Origin: Rhodopirellula sp. SM50
GTDB taxonomy: Bacteria > Planctomycetota > Planctomycetia > Pirellulales > Pirellulaceae
NCBI RefSeq assembly: GCF_002289565.1
Contig: NZ_NTFY01000079.1
Span: 1 to 64,000 of the forward strand
Reading direction: 5' to 3'
DNA length: 64,000 nucleotides
The translations under genes were made by a program, and so were the position numbers. Of this stretch, positions 40,785-50,803 are shown piece by piece. The notes beneath the pieces were generated by a model, which did not search any database, was not told the DNA's origin, and saw only the letters and a list, made by a program, of their open reading frames with translations. Position 1 is the stretch's first letter. Every line of letters starts with the position of its first letter.

Positions 40785-42011
40785 ATGAGTTCCAACGTTT
40801 CCTCGATCAATCATCCATCGTCCCGCCCGGGGATCCCGATCCCGGCGGTCAACGCCCCCTTGGTCCTCGACTCGCAAGTTCGCGTCGAACGCCGTCAGGA
40901 TGTCCCTCCGGGCAAGATCATGATCGTCGATGACGAGGTCGCCAACGTGCTGATCGCCAAGAAAATCCTGTCCCAGGCCGGGCACAACGACTTTGAAACC
41001 ACCACCGACTCGACGGTCGCGATGAATTTGATTCACACGCGCGAACCCGACGTCGTGTTGTTGGACATCAACATGCCGCACGTCGACGGGATTTCGATCT
41101 TGTCGCAGATCCGCAGTGTCGAAAAATTCAAACGTCTGCCCGTGTTGATCTTGACCGCGAACACTCACAGCGAAGTCAAATTGCGCTGCCTGGAACTCGG
41201 CGCGACGGACTTTTTGATCAAGCCGATCGACCCGATGGAACTTGCACCGCGGGTTCGCAATGCGCTGCAAAGCAAGATGTACCATGACCAGTTGTTTTAC
41301 CACGCCGCAGAACTGGAAAAGATCGTGTTGCGACGCACGAAAGAACTGGAAAAATCGCGTCGTGAAGTGATCTACTCTCTGGCCCGTGCCGCCGAACTGC
41401 GTGACAACGACACCGGAAACCACGTCATCCGCGTGGGCCGTTACGCGGGCGTGATCGCCCGAAACCTCGGTCTGCCGGAACGCTTCGTCGACGATCTCGA
41501 ACTGGCCGCCCAACTTCATGACGTCGGCAAGATCGCGATCCCCGACGCCATCTTGCTCAAGCCCGGCAAACTGGAACCGGAGGAGTACGAGATCATCAAG
41601 GGGCACGTCAAACACGGGCGCCAGATCATCAAGCCCTTCGCCGCCCACGACGCCGCGACGATGCGCAGCCATGTGCAAACCGGTTCCGAAATCCTCTCCG
41701 ACGGGACCTCGCTGATGCGATTGGCGGCCAGCATCGCGCAGACCCACCACGAAAAAGTGGACGGAACGGGCTACCCGATCGGGCTGGCCGGTGACGACAT
41801 CCCGATCGAAGGCCGGATCACCGCGGTGGCAGACGTCTTTGACGCCCTGTCTTCCGAACGGCCGTACAAGAAAGCGATGCCGCGCGAAAAATGCTTCTCG
41901 ATTCTCGAGGAAGGCCGCGGAACCCACTTCGATTCCGACGTGCTGGACGCGTTTTTCGCCGGCGCGGCCGACATCGTTCGCATCCAGGTCGAATTCGCCG
42001 ACTACGCCTGA
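40785..42011 (+). CDS. Response regulator with HD-GYP phosphodiesterase domain
   Basis: A 408-residue two-domain protein. The receiver domain (about residues 44-160) has the acidic pocket MIVDDEVANV, phospho-acceptor Asp in VVLLDINMPHVDG, and Lys in FLIKPIDP. The HD-GYP domain (about residues 195-390) has AAQLHDVGKIAIPDA and the GYP motif HHEKVDGTGYPIG, all metal and substrate residues present. It should hydrolyse cyclic di-GMP when activated by a histidine kinase. No cognate kinase is adjacent. A 15-bp tandem repeat starts in its stop codon. Confidence 0.95.
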   Translation: MSSNVSSINHPSSRPGIPIPAVNAPLVLDSQVRVERRQDVPPGKIMIVDDEVANVLIAKKILSQAGHNDFETTTDSTVAMNLIHTREPDVVLLDINMPHVDGISILSQIRSVEKFKRLPVLILTANTHSEVKLRCLELGATDFLIKPIDPMELAPRVRNALQSKMYHDQLFYHAAELEKIVLRRTKELEKSRREVIYSLARAAELRDNDTGNHVIRVGRYAGVIARNLGLPERFVDDLELAAQLHDVGKIAIPDAILLKPGKLEPEEYEIIKGHVKHGRQIIKPFAAHDAATMRSHVQTGSEILSDGTSLMRLAASIAQTHHEKVDGTGYPIGLAGDDIPIEGRITAVADVFDALSSERPYKKAMPREKCFSILEEGRGTHFDSDVLDAFFAGAADIVRIQVEFADYA

Positions 42012-42068
42012 TCACATCGGGCCTGATCACATCGGGCCTGATCACATCGGGCCGGATCGCATCGGGCT
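42010..42068. repeat. 15-bp tandem repeat after the HD-GYP gene
   Basis: Three exact units of GATCACATCGGGCCT, followed by a diverged fourth (GGATCGCATCGGGCTC), begin within the stop codon of the HD-GYP gene and run to about 42068. The array is in the 256 bp gap before the Gfo/Idh gene. Confidence 0.9.
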
Positions 42069-42267
42069 CGGCGGCTCCTGTAGCGGTCCGCGTGAGATCG
42101 GTTATCGATTCAGTGAGATCTCTTCCCAATCCAGGCCTGTCGGCGGCGCGCCCCTCGTGTTCCATGTTATCCTCTTGGACTTCGTTCCAAGCTGCTGAAT
42201 TCTCGGCTCGTAGAATCACAGCGGATGGAATCACAGCAGTGGACACGTTTAGAGAACATCAGCAGCG

Positions 42268-43380
42268 ATGACAAGTGCGCAGTGTCGTTGGGGAATCCTC
42301 AGCTCGGCTAATATTGCAAGGAAGAACTGGAAAGCCATCCGATTGAGCGGCAACGGCGTCGTCCGGGGCGTGTCCAGTCGATCGGTCCAACGAGCCCATC
42401 AATTCATCGCCGATTGTCAACACGAAGCCCCCTTTGAGGTGGTTCCCGAGGCATTTGATGGACACCAGGCGCTGTTGGATTGTGCCGAAATCGACGCCGT
42501 CTACATCCCCATGCCGACCGGCAGCCGAAAGGAATGGGTGATCGCCGCCGCGGAAGCCAAAAAACACGTGCTGATCGAGAAACCGGTCGCCGTCAACGCC
42601 GCCGACGCGGAAGCGATGCGTGACGCTTGCGACGCCAACGGCGTACAATTGATGGACGGGGTGATGTTCGATCACGGCAAGCGGATCAACGCCGTCAGCG
42701 AACAGGTCCGATCGGCGGCACTGGGCCAACTCCGCCGCATCCAAACCCATTTTTCCTTCACCGGCGATTCGGAATTCCAATCCGCCAACATTCGCACCGA
42801 CAGCATTCTGGAACCCCACGGATGTCTGGGCGACCTGGGCTGGTATTGCATTCGATTCATCTTGTGGGCGAGCGGCTTTCAAGATCCCCTGGAAGTCTCC
42901 GGACGCACCCTCACCCGATTGTCACGGGAAGGATCCGACGACTGGGTTCCAGGCGAATTCGCCGGCGAACTGGTTTTTGATGGCGGACTGACGGCCGGTT
43001 TCTTTTGCTCGTTCTGCACCGCCAACCAGCAACTGGCGACCCTCTCGGGTGATTCCGGATACCTGACGATCGATGACTTCGTGCTGCCGTTGTACGACTC
43101 CAAGACCGAATACCAAATCCATCGTCACGAGTTGCAGATCGACAATTGCCAATGGAATTTCCGTCGACGCAGCGAAACGTTCCAGTGCGATGAATACCAC
43201 AGCGGTGAATCCAACGCGCAAGAAGTCGAGATGATGCGGACGTTCAACGAGATCGCCCATTCCGGCAATCTCGATCGCCGCTTGGCTGACCGCGCGGTCC
43301 AAACCCAGCGCATTCTCGATGCCTGTCGGCGGAGCGATTCGTTGGACGGAAAACGGATCCCGCTCAGCGATCCTAGCTGA
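42268..43380 (+). CDS. Gfo/Idh/MocA family oxidoreductase
   Basis: A 370-residue NAD(P)-dependent sugar-type dehydrogenase. The N-terminal Rossmann part starts RWGILSSANIARKNWKAIRL. The conserved lysine motif is VLIEKPVAVNAADAEAM (EKP). The substrate half has GCLGDLGWYCIRFILW, with the family DxGxY/H pattern. The substrate is unknown, probably a sugar, inositol or related polyol. A sodium symporter gene begins 96 bp downstream on the same strand. Confidence 0.92.
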   Translation: MTSAQCRWGILSSANIARKNWKAIRLSGNGVVRGVSSRSVQRAHQFIADCQHEAPFEVVPEAFDGHQALLDCAEIDAVYIPMPTGSRKEWVIAAAEAKKHVLIEKPVAVNAADAEAMRDACDANGVQLMDGVMFDHGKRINAVSEQVRSAALGQLRRIQTHFSFTGDSEFQSANIRTDSILEPHGCLGDLGWYCIRFILWASGFQDPLEVSGRTLTRLSREGSDDWVPGEFAGELVFDGGLTAGFFCSFCTANQQLATLSGDSGYLTIDDFVLPLYDSKTEYQIHRHELQIDNCQWNFRRRSETFQCDEYHSGESNAQEVEMMRTFNEIAHSGNLDRRLADRAVQTQRILDACRRSDSLDGKRIPLSDPS

Positions 43381-43476
43381 TCCCCAAGACGATCCCGCCC
43401 AACATCCCGCAACCCCGCGCAGCCCCACCTGCCCGTCGCTACGGCTGCGCCCCCTTTCTCGCTTCGGCACGGTCCA

Positions 43477-45120
43477 TTGACGATTGCAACCTTTCTGTTC
43501 TTCACCGCCCTGGTCGCATTTGCCACTTGGTGGGTCACCCGTGGCGGTGGCGCATCGACGGACGAGAGCTACTTTTTGGCAGGCCGATCGCTGACCGGTG
43601 TCTTCATCGCCGGTTCGCTGTTGCTGACGAATCTTTCCACCGAACAGTTGATCGGGCTCAACGCGGCCGCGTTCACCGAAGGACTTTCGGTGATGGCTTG
43701 GGAGGTCGTCGCGGGGATCTCCCTGGTCGCCCTGGCGCTGGTGTTTCTGCCGCGTTATTTGAAATCCGGGATCGCAACCATCCCCCAGTTCTTTGAAGAG
43801 CGTTACGGCAGTGGCGTGCGAACGTTGACGACGTTTCTGTTCGTCATCGCCTACATGCTGATTCTGCTGCCCTTCGTGCTCTACTTGGGCGCCAACGGAT
43901 TGTCGGGAATGCTGGAACTGGAATCGCGGTTGAACATGACACAGATTCAAACGATCTGGACGGTGATCATTTTCATCGCGACGGTCGGCGGTGCCTATGC
44001 GATTTGGGGCGGCTTAAAAGCGGTGGCGGTCTCGGACACCTTTAACGGTGCAGGGCTGCTGATCGGTGGGCTGATGATCACCTATTTCACACTCTCCACG
44101 ATCGCCGGGGACGACGGCAGTTTACTCACCGCGTTGTCGCTGATCGCCGACCGCGACCCGGACGCCTTCCGATCGCTCGGATCGGCCGACGAAGATGTCT
44201 CCTGGCCGACCCTCTTTACGGGGGTCTTGCTGCTGAATTTTTTCTATTGGTCCACCAATCAACAAATCATTCAGCGCACGTTCGGCGCCAAAAACCTGGC
44301 CGAGGGGCAAAAGGGTGTCTTGTTGGCCGCGTTCTTCAAAATCTTGGCGCCGCTGATTTTGGTGTTGCCTGGGATTGCGGCAGCTTACTTGGTTGCCACG
44401 AATCCCGAGTTCGCCGAGCGCGTCGGAGCGACGACCGATGGGGCGGCCAACCGGGCCTACGGCACGCTCGTGGTTTCCGTTTTACCCGAGTCGTTGGTGG
44501 GATTTTTTGCCGCCGTGGTCGTCGGGTCGATCTTGTCAACGTTCAACTCGGTGCTCAACAGCAGCGCGACGTTGTTTTCTCTGGACATCTACAAGAAATT
44601 CATTCGTCCACAGGCGTCGACGCACCAGGTCGTGCTCTCCGGCCAGCTCTGCAGCTTCGTCGTCGCGGTGTTCGCCGTGATCGCCGCCCCCACGTTTTTC
44701 CATGGCCGTGAGGAGGTTTTTGGTTTCTTTCAAAAGCTCAATGGCGTCTATTTCATCCCGATTCTGGCGATCATGTTGGTCGGCCTGACCAATCGCACCG
44801 TCGACGGGATGTCCGCGCTGATCACGCTGATCGTCGGCTTGACCGCAATGTCGATCGGTACGTTCTTAAGTGGGCAAAGCGAAACGGAGCAGGGCTGGGT
44901 GATCGGGACCTTCGGGTCGGGGTATCACTTCATGGGCGTCGTGTTTCTGGGACTGATTGTGCTGCAGTTGGTTCTCGGCGCGGTAGGGTTCCGCCGCAGC
45001 ACGCCCTACGTCCAACAAGACGTTGGGGCGGTCGATCTGACTCCGTGGAAAGCGGCTCCCTACGTCGGTGGCGGGCTGATCCTGTTGGCCATTTCGCTCT
45101 ATGCGGTCTTTGCGATCTGA
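43477..45120 (+). CDS. Sodium:solute symporter (SLC5 family)
   Basis: A 547-residue inner-membrane transporter with about 13-14 predicted helices. Visible family segments are FLAGRSLTGVFIAGSLLLTN in helix 1, GGAYAIWGGLKAVAVSDTFN, and FYWSTNQQIIQRTFGAKNLA. The start codon is a TTG at 43477 directly before hydrophobic TIATFLFFTALVAFATWWV. The solute, probably a sugar, cannot be read; the upstream Gfo/Idh gene favours a carbohydrate. Confidence 0.92.
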   Translation: MTIATFLFFTALVAFATWWVTRGGGASTDESYFLAGRSLTGVFIAGSLLLTNLSTEQLIGLNAAAFTEGLSVMAWEVVAGISLVALALVFLPRYLKSGIATIPQFFEERYGSGVRTLTTFLFVIAYMLILLPFVLYLGANGLSGMLELESRLNMTQIQTIWTVIIFIATVGGAYAIWGGLKAVAVSDTFNGAGLLIGGLMITYFTLSTIAGDDGSLLTALSLIADRDPDAFRSLGSADEDVSWPTLFTGVLLLNFFYWSTNQQIIQRTFGAKNLAEGQKGVLLAAFFKILAPLILVLPGIAAAYLVATNPEFAERVGATTDGAANRAYGTLVVSVLPESLVGFFAAVVVGSILSTFNSVLNSSATLFSLDIYKKFIRPQASTHQVVLSGQLCSFVVAVFAVIAAPTFFHGREEVFGFFQKLNGVYFIPILAIMLVGLTNRTVDGMSALITLIVGLTAMSIGTFLSGQSETEQGWVIGTFGSGYHFMGVVFLGLIVLQLVLGAVGFRRSTPYVQQDVGAVDLTPWKAAPYVGGGLILLAISLYAVFAI

Positions 45121-45692
45121 TCGCAGGCGGTCGATCGCAGGCGGGCATCGGTTCGACCGGCGATCAAGGGGTTTCGTCACGCTCCCCCTGGGCATTGGGG
45201 TTTACACAAATCGCAAGAGTCGAAGTCACCTTCCCTCTGGGAGTGTCGCGGAGGCGTGTGCGCTCGGAGCGGGGAGAGGCTGTTGCAACGCCAGGGTTGC
45301 CAGCCACGATGGAGCATCAATGCCGGAAGCCCTCCCCTCGCTCCGCTCGACCCTCCCGCACACGGGAGGATTGCTTTAAGACTGCATGACCTTCACACGG
45401 CAGGGTTAGTTCAGTCGTCCAGAGGCCGCTGCGCCAAAGGGAAGTCAGCCCCCCACGATGCTGCATTGCGGAGACGCGATGTGCGCAAACGCCGCGATTC
45501 AACTTCTTCTGGCGCACACCTGGATTTTGCCTGCAGTGGTTCGACCGAGTCGTTTATACTGCGTCTGAAATTTGGCGGGGCTTTGCCACCAATGAGAATC
45601 GAGGCAACAAATCAGGGCCAAGAGGGCTGCCGAGAGGCGAACGAGCGATTTTTGCCGAGCAAATATTCGAGCATACTGCTAGCGTCATCGCG
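45121..45692. other. Repeat-bearing gap between symporter and kinase genes
   Basis: A 572 bp gap. A short direct repeat (GATCGCAGGCGG twice) lies at 45119-45145. Around 45225-45365 the pieces CCTTCCCTCTGGGAGTGTCG and CGACCCTCCCGCACACGGGAGG form part of a long imperfect inverted repeat. A TATACT box at 45556-45561 could be a -10 element of the kinase gene. I see no tRNA or credible reading frame. Confidence 0.5.
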
Positions 45693-48600
45693 ATGGATGC
45701 ACCTCCAGAGAACCGTCCTGCAAATCCGTCTGACGAAACTCAGGGCCGCCCGTCACGCAACGACGAAACGCGTTTATCCAACTCGCTTGAAGCGAGTATG
45801 ACGTCGCCGCTGACGGCCGGCCAACGCTTTGGCGATTTCCGCATTCGCGAGTTGATCGGTCGCGGCAAGGCGGGATTTGTCTATTCGGCCGACGACTTAT
45901 TGGCCAAGCGGCGCTGCGCACTCAAATTGCTGTGCCGCATGTCGTCTCACGATCTGTATCGCAACAAGCTCGGGTTCCGCCGGATGTCTCCGTTTCGGCA
46001 CCCCTGCCTGCTCCGCACCGACCGGATCGAGATCATCGAGAAGTACACCGTGCTTTCGATGGAAGAGATCGAAGGCGAGACCTTGTATGCGGCGGCATTG
46101 CGGCTCAAAGAACTGCCTCCGCCGGAAGCCTATCGGCGGCTTCATTCGCTGCTGCACGACTACGCCGTCGGATTGGCGATCATGCACTTCGGTGGGCTAG
46201 TGCATCGCGATTTAAAACCGACGAACATGATGGTCCGCAATAACGGGCACGGTGTGATCGTCGACTACGGTTTGGTCGCCAACTGCGATCCGGAAACCGA
46301 CCCGTATGGGCTGCGTCCCTACATCGCGGGTACCCCGCGTTACTTTTCCCCCGAAGCGTTATGGGAACAAAGCTACACACCGGCGGGCGATGTGTTCAGC
46401 TTGGGCCTGGTGATGCTGGATTGCCTGAACGAGATCTCGGGAAGTGATCGCTGGCTGCGTCAGGGCGATTTCGCCGACTGGGTGCGTGATGAAGACGAGC
46501 AAACGATTGCCGATGCCGTCTCGGGCATGGACGAAGACGTCCCGCCGCTGCTACGTATGGCCGTCGCCGGCATGCTCAATGCGGACCGGACCAAACGCCC
46601 GTCATCCCTCGAAATCGTCGCGATGACGAAGACCGATGACAACCCGATTCGCTTGGTGACCACGCATCATCTGTTCGGCCGCGAACGCGAGTTGGAACAG
46701 TGTGAACGGTGGATCCGTGAAATCTATCGTGGCCGCACCGGGCGGCTGCACCTCCACGGCGAAGCGGGTGCGGGCAAGACGCGATTGCTGGATGAACTCG
46801 AGCGTCAACTTCGACAGAACAACTGGGGCCAGGTGTTTCGGGTCAAATGCCGATCACGTGAAAACCAGACGCTGCAGGTGATGGACCAAATCGCCGATCA
46901 AATCGCCCAGCGTTATGCCCGTTCGGATCGCGACGCGCTGAGACTCGATCCGGTCAGCGCCTCCATCCTGATCCATTCGTTCCCCCAGTTGCGTCACGTC
47001 ATCTTCACGGACCTCGCCGAAACCCCCGACATGTTCTCCGCGGTTCCGGAACGACTCGACGCACTTTCGGCAGCGGCAAGGCTGAGTCGTGAACTCCGCA
47101 AAGTCGGTCCGCTGATCATCATCATCGATGACGCCCAGTGGTCCGACCACGACAGCGACACCGTCTGGGACGAGTTGCAAAAGGACACCGATGGCTTTTT
47201 GGGAATCATCACGTCCTCGCGAAAACCGGAAACCAATCAACGCCAGGCAGCCGACCAGTGTGTCCACATCGGCCCGTTGCCGCCCGACGCGGCGCTGTCG
47301 TTCTTGCAAACCGCGGCGACGCGTTGGGATGCCAACATCAATCCCGCAGGCCTGCAGGAACTGGTCGACGTCTCTCGCTGCAACGCCTTCCGATTGCAAG
47401 AACTGGCCGAAGAGTTTCGCCCCGAAGGGATGCTGCACCAGGTCGAAGAATCCAATGACGCCTCGATCTCGAACCTGGGCGACGTCGATCGATTTTGGCG
47501 CGCCCGGTTTGACCGCTTGAGTGACGATGCCAAATCCATTCTCGCGTTCATCGTGACCGCGGCGGCCCCGGTTTCGATCAGCCAACTGGCGGACTTGACC
47601 GGACGAGGCGAACAAGTCGATGTGTCCGTCTTCGAATTGGTCAACCAACGCCTGGTCAATGACGACGCCACGGGAAAAGAATGCATCACCGTCGTTCATG
47701 ACAAGATTGCCGACGGTTTGATCGAAAATCTGGACACCAACGAACTCCACCAAGCCCACCTGGCCTGGGCGGACTTGTTATCCAAACTCAATCGACCGCG
47801 TGATTTCGCTGCCCGCATTGCCGGCCATTATTTTGCCGCCGACCAGGACGGCCGGGCATTGCCGTTCGCGATCATGGCCGCCGAAAATGCCGACCGCGCC
47901 TTCGCCAAGTCGGAGGCGGGCGAATGGCACGAAAAGGTGCTACGCCAAGTCACCGGGGATGCCCGCGAGAAACATTTGCGAGATGCCGCACGGTGTTTCC
48001 ACGAAGCCGATCTGCCAGAGAAAGCGGCCCACTACTATCTTGAGCTCTCCGCTGGAGCGACCGACACGCACGAACGCCTGCGGTTTCAAACCCTGGCACT
48101 GCAATTGCTGCTTCGAAGCGGGCAAATGGATCGCGCCCGTCCGCTGTTGGCTGACCTGGCCGACCAGTTTTCGATCCCCTTCGCCCCGGGCTCCAGAGCA
48201 TGTTCGCTTCCCGATGTTCGCGCGCAACTTGCCCGCCTGGCCGACCAACTGAGCGACATCAGCAAACTCGAGTCGCACCCTCAAGACGCGGTGCATTCCG
48301 ACGTTCGAGAAACAGACGATGAGCCTGCGCGGCGACAAGATCCTGCACCGCAACAAGATTCCGTCGAAGCGTGTGAGCTGCATTTCTGTAGCGAGATCGG
48401 CCGTTCGATGGCGATGCTGGACTTTCGAGGCACGCTGCAATTGGTGCTCCACGGCGCCAACCGGGCGTTGGAATCTGGCTCGACCCACGAGCGGATTCAT
48501 TTCGGCGCGATGGCACGTGTCTGGACCTCGCTGGTGTCCGCCGACCAGACCAGCGTTCAAATTCAAAGCCGTCAATCCCTGGACGCTCTGTTGGCGTGCC

Positions 48601-49544
48601 TGAACCATCAACCGGCCGGCAAGATCACCGCGGAGATCCGATCCGGGATCGCGTTCACCGAGTCGCTGGCGATGCGATGGAGTGCCGTCCCCGATGCCGT
48701 CGACTCCTGCGTGCTCGATTTCATCGCCGATTCAAAACCGCTGCGTTTCGAAATCGCGCACACCCGATGGTTGCGTCTGTGGGCCGACTGGCACCTCGGA
48801 CGTTGGAACGAAATGCAGTCGATGGTCCATGAGATGGTCGACGATGCGAAGCGTCGTAACGATTCCTACCAGCAGCTGGTCGCAACGATCGGCTATGGCG
48901 GAAACGCCTTGCTGTTGTCCGACAGCGTCGCCGAACTGCAACAGCTTTGCCGGGACAACCAACGCATCAAGACCGACACCGGGACCGTCGAGCTGATCGA
49001 TTTCTTGCAGTGGATGCAAACCATTCAGCAATCTCTTTACCTGGGCGAATTCGACGCCGCGTCACCGCTGGTGATGAAGATGCGACGGTCCATCGAAAGC
49101 TCGCCGATCGGACAGATCTTGCTGGTCCGAGTGTTCCTGGACTACTTCACGGCGTTGGTTTCGCTTCACCTCCGCAGCCAATCATCGGCCGGCCCGCTGA
49201 CCGACCCCGCGGTCGTTGAAGCCTGCATCGGTCGTTTGGAAAACCAGTCCTCCGACTATGGGCGGATGCTGGCCGCCTTGATCGGCGGAATCGACAAACG
49301 TCAGTCCGAGGAACGAGAACAGGCGATCGAGGCATTTCAGCGAGCGGCAGAACTGGCAAGCCGACACGGGATGTTCCCTTATCAACTGGCGGCCGAAGAC
49401 GGTTTGCTGAACTGCGTCAAGCCCGAGGCGGATGCCGATTCGCTGTGTCAGCAGATGCTCAATCAGCGGATTGAGCATCCCGAAAAACTGGCACGCCTCT
49501 ACACGGTCGCCCCACCGCGGTCGCCCCGCAGCGCAACGCCGTGA
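45693..49544 (+). CDS. Ser/Thr protein kinase with AAA-type ATPase and TPR-like C-terminus
   Basis: A 1283-residue multidomain signalling protein. The kinase domain (about residues 47-310) has the Gly loop LIGRGKAGFVYSADD, Lys78 in CALKLL, HRDLKPTN (His171-Asp173), and VDYGLVA, a DYG variant of DFG at Asp191. The ATPase domain starts at about residue 330 with Walker A GEAGAGKTR (356-364) and Walker B LIIIIDDAQWSD. The remaining 600 residues are helical and TPR-like, without catalytic motifs. The layout matches PknK-type or cyanobacterial-style kinase-ATPase regulators. No membrane segment is visible, so it is probably cytoplasmic. Its target is unknown. Confidence 0.92.
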   Translation: MDAPPENRPANPSDETQGRPSRNDETRLSNSLEASMTSPLTAGQRFGDFRIRELIGRGKAGFVYSADDLLAKRRCALKLLCRMSSHDLYRNKLGFRRMSPFRHPCLLRTDRIEIIEKYTVLSMEEIEGETLYAAALRLKELPPPEAYRRLHSLLHDYAVGLAIMHFGGLVHRDLKPTNMMVRNNGHGVIVDYGLVANCDPETDPYGLRPYIAGTPRYFSPEALWEQSYTPAGDVFSLGLVMLDCLNEISGSDRWLRQGDFADWVRDEDEQTIADAVSGMDEDVPPLLRMAVAGMLNADRTKRPSSLEIVAMTKTDDNPIRLVTTHHLFGRERELEQCERWIREIYRGRTGRLHLHGEAGAGKTRLLDELERQLRQNNWGQVFRVKCRSRENQTLQVMDQIADQIAQRYARSDRDALRLDPVSASILIHSFPQLRHVIFTDLAETPDMFSAVPERLDALSAAARLSRELRKVGPLIIIIDDAQWSDHDSDTVWDELQKDTDGFLGIITSSRKPETNQRQAADQCVHIGPLPPDAALSFLQTAATRWDANINPAGLQELVDVSRCNAFRLQELAEEFRPEGMLHQVEESNDASISNLGDVDRFWRARFDRLSDDAKSILAFIVTAAAPVSISQLADLTGRGEQVDVSVFELVNQRLVNDDATGKECITVVHDKIADGLIENLDTNELHQAHLAWADLLSKLNRPRDFAARIAGHYFAADQDGRALPFAIMAAENADRAFAKSEAGEWHEKVLRQVTGDAREKHLRDAARCFHEADLPEKAAHYYLELSAGATDTHERLRFQTLALQLLLRSGQMDRARPLLADLADQFSIPFAPGSRACSLPDVRAQLARLADQLSDISKLESHPQDAVHSDVRETDDEPARRQDPAPQQDSVEACELHFCSEIGRSMAMLDFRGTLQLVLHGANRALESGSTHERIHFGAMARVWTSLVSADQTSVQIQSRQSLDALLACLNHQPAGKITAEIRSGIAFTESLAMRWSAVPDAVDSCVLDFIADSKPLRFEIAHTRWLRLWADWHLGRWNEMQSMVHEMVDDAKRRNDSYQQLVATIGYGGNALLLSDSVAELQQLCRDNQRIKTDTGTVELIDFLQWMQTIQQSLYLGEFDAASPLVMKMRRSIESSPIGQILLVRVFLDYFTALVSLHLRSQSSAGPLTDPAVVEACIGRLENQSSDYGRMLAALIGGIDKRQSEEREQAIEAFQRAAELASRHGMFPYQLAAEDGLLNCVKPEADADSLCQQMLNQRIEHPEKLARLYTVAPPRSPRSATP

Positions 49545-49551
49545 AGCATTT

Positions 49552-49798
49552 GTTAGCGGTAGGGCGCAAGCCCTCCGGTCTGTCACGGTGTCTTTGAAGC
49601 GCGACCGGACGGCTCGCGCCGTTCCGCTAACACGGCGGGAATTCATTTGTTAGCGGCAGGGCGCAAGCCCTCCGGTCTGTCACGGTGTTTTTGAAACGCG
49701 ACCGGACGGCTCGCGCCGTTCCGCTAACACGGCGGGAGTTCATTTGTTAGCGGTAGGGCGCAAGCCCTCCGGTCTGTCACGGTGTCTTTGAAACGCGA
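49552..49798. repeat. 97-bp tandem repeat carrying family A palindromes (2.5 copies)
   Basis: Units start at 49552, 49649 and 49746 with exact 97 bp spacing. The third breaks off at about 49798, where it joins unrelated sequence (GATCAAGCAACGCAAC). Each unit has arms GTTAGCGGTAGGGCGCAAGC and GGCTCGCGCCGTTCCGCTAA around a loop. The array starts 8 bp after the kinase gene stop codon. The rest of the gap up to 49943 shows no gene. Confidence 0.93.
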
Positions 49799-49943
49799 TC
49801 AAGCAACGCAACAGATGTCGGTTATCCCCTGGCGAGATTGAATTGCGTCAATCCCTAGCGACCTACACTTTCGTGGCGATCGATGCGTCATCCGATCGGA
49901 ATCCATTCTGCAAACCCTCCATCTCCGACCCTGTTTCGCACCC

Positions 49944-50795
49944 ATGACCCCTTGCCCGCCGTGCGAACCGACCATCGATTGCAACGAGAGTGCCAACTTT
50001 CAGTTCGAAATCCCTCGATTTTCCGCAACCGCATCACAACTCGTTGACACGCTGAACCAAAGCGAGGCGAACGTGCCCGCGGTGGTGCAACTGATCGAAT
50101 GCGAACCGACGATCAGCTCTCAGGTGCTGGGACTCGCCAACAGCCCGATTTACGGCGCAAGTCGTGCGATCACAACGATCGGACACGCGGTCGTTGTGCT
50201 CGGTTTTCGTTGCGTCGCCCAGCAGGCGATCGCGTCCGCATCGGGGGCTCTTTTCAAAGCGAAAGACGCAGCTTGCCAAGCACATCGCCTGGACACCTAC
50301 ATCCAGTCGCTGGGCGTCGCCACGACGGCCCGGTTTATTGCCAAACGGACCAAGACCACCAATCCAGACGAAGCGTTTTTGTGTGGCGTTGTCCATGACA
50401 TCGGCAAACTGATTCTGTTTCAACATGCCGGTGAAGAATACGCAGGCATGCTCGATAAGTGTCCACACGAAAAGTCGTTGGCGCCTGAAATCGAATCGTA
50501 CGGGATCACGCACGCGACTCTCGGTCGTCAATGCGGCGTCGCTTGGTCTTTGCCGACCCAAATGTGCATCACCATCGCGAATCACCATCTGTCACTCAAC
50601 GAGGCCGCTGACCCGCTTTCCCGAACACTCATTTGTGCCGCCTATCTGGCGAAAAAATGGCAACTGGGATTTTGCGAAGACGCTTTCAGCGAAGATTCCG
50701 AGTTAGAGAGTGAGCTTTGTGATTTCCAAGATCCTGACTTGGCGGCCGAGTGTCGCGAGCAGTTTGAAGCGATCCGCGACATCTGTCTTTCCTAG
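49944..50795 (+). CDS. HDOD domain protein
   Basis: A 283-residue HDOD signalling-output protein. The HDOD block includes PAVVQLIECEPTISSQVLGL, NSPIYGASRAITTIGHAVVV, and GVVHDIGKLILFQH with the His-Asp pair retained. HDOD proteins act in regulatory cascades without proven hydrolase activity. The gene ends 8 bp before the potassium channel gene on the same strand, so the two are very likely co-transcribed. The ATG at 49944 is used. Confidence 0.9.
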   Translation: MTPCPPCEPTIDCNESANFQFEIPRFSATASQLVDTLNQSEANVPAVVQLIECEPTISSQVLGLANSPIYGASRAITTIGHAVVVLGFRCVAQQAIASASGALFKAKDAACQAHRLDTYIQSLGVATTARFIAKRTKTTNPDEAFLCGVVHDIGKLILFQHAGEEYAGMLDKCPHEKSLAPEIESYGITHATLGRQCGVAWSLPTQMCITIANHHLSLNEAADPLSRTLICAAYLAKKWQLGFCEDAFSEDSELESELCDFQDPDLAAECREQFEAIRDICLS

Positions 50796-50803
50796 AGAGT
50801 GCC

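Noticed and set aside
45380-45500. Possible tRNA or small RNA in the gap before the kinase gene
   Set aside because: I found no cloverleaf, no T-loop GGTTCGAATCC-type motif and no acceptor pairing.
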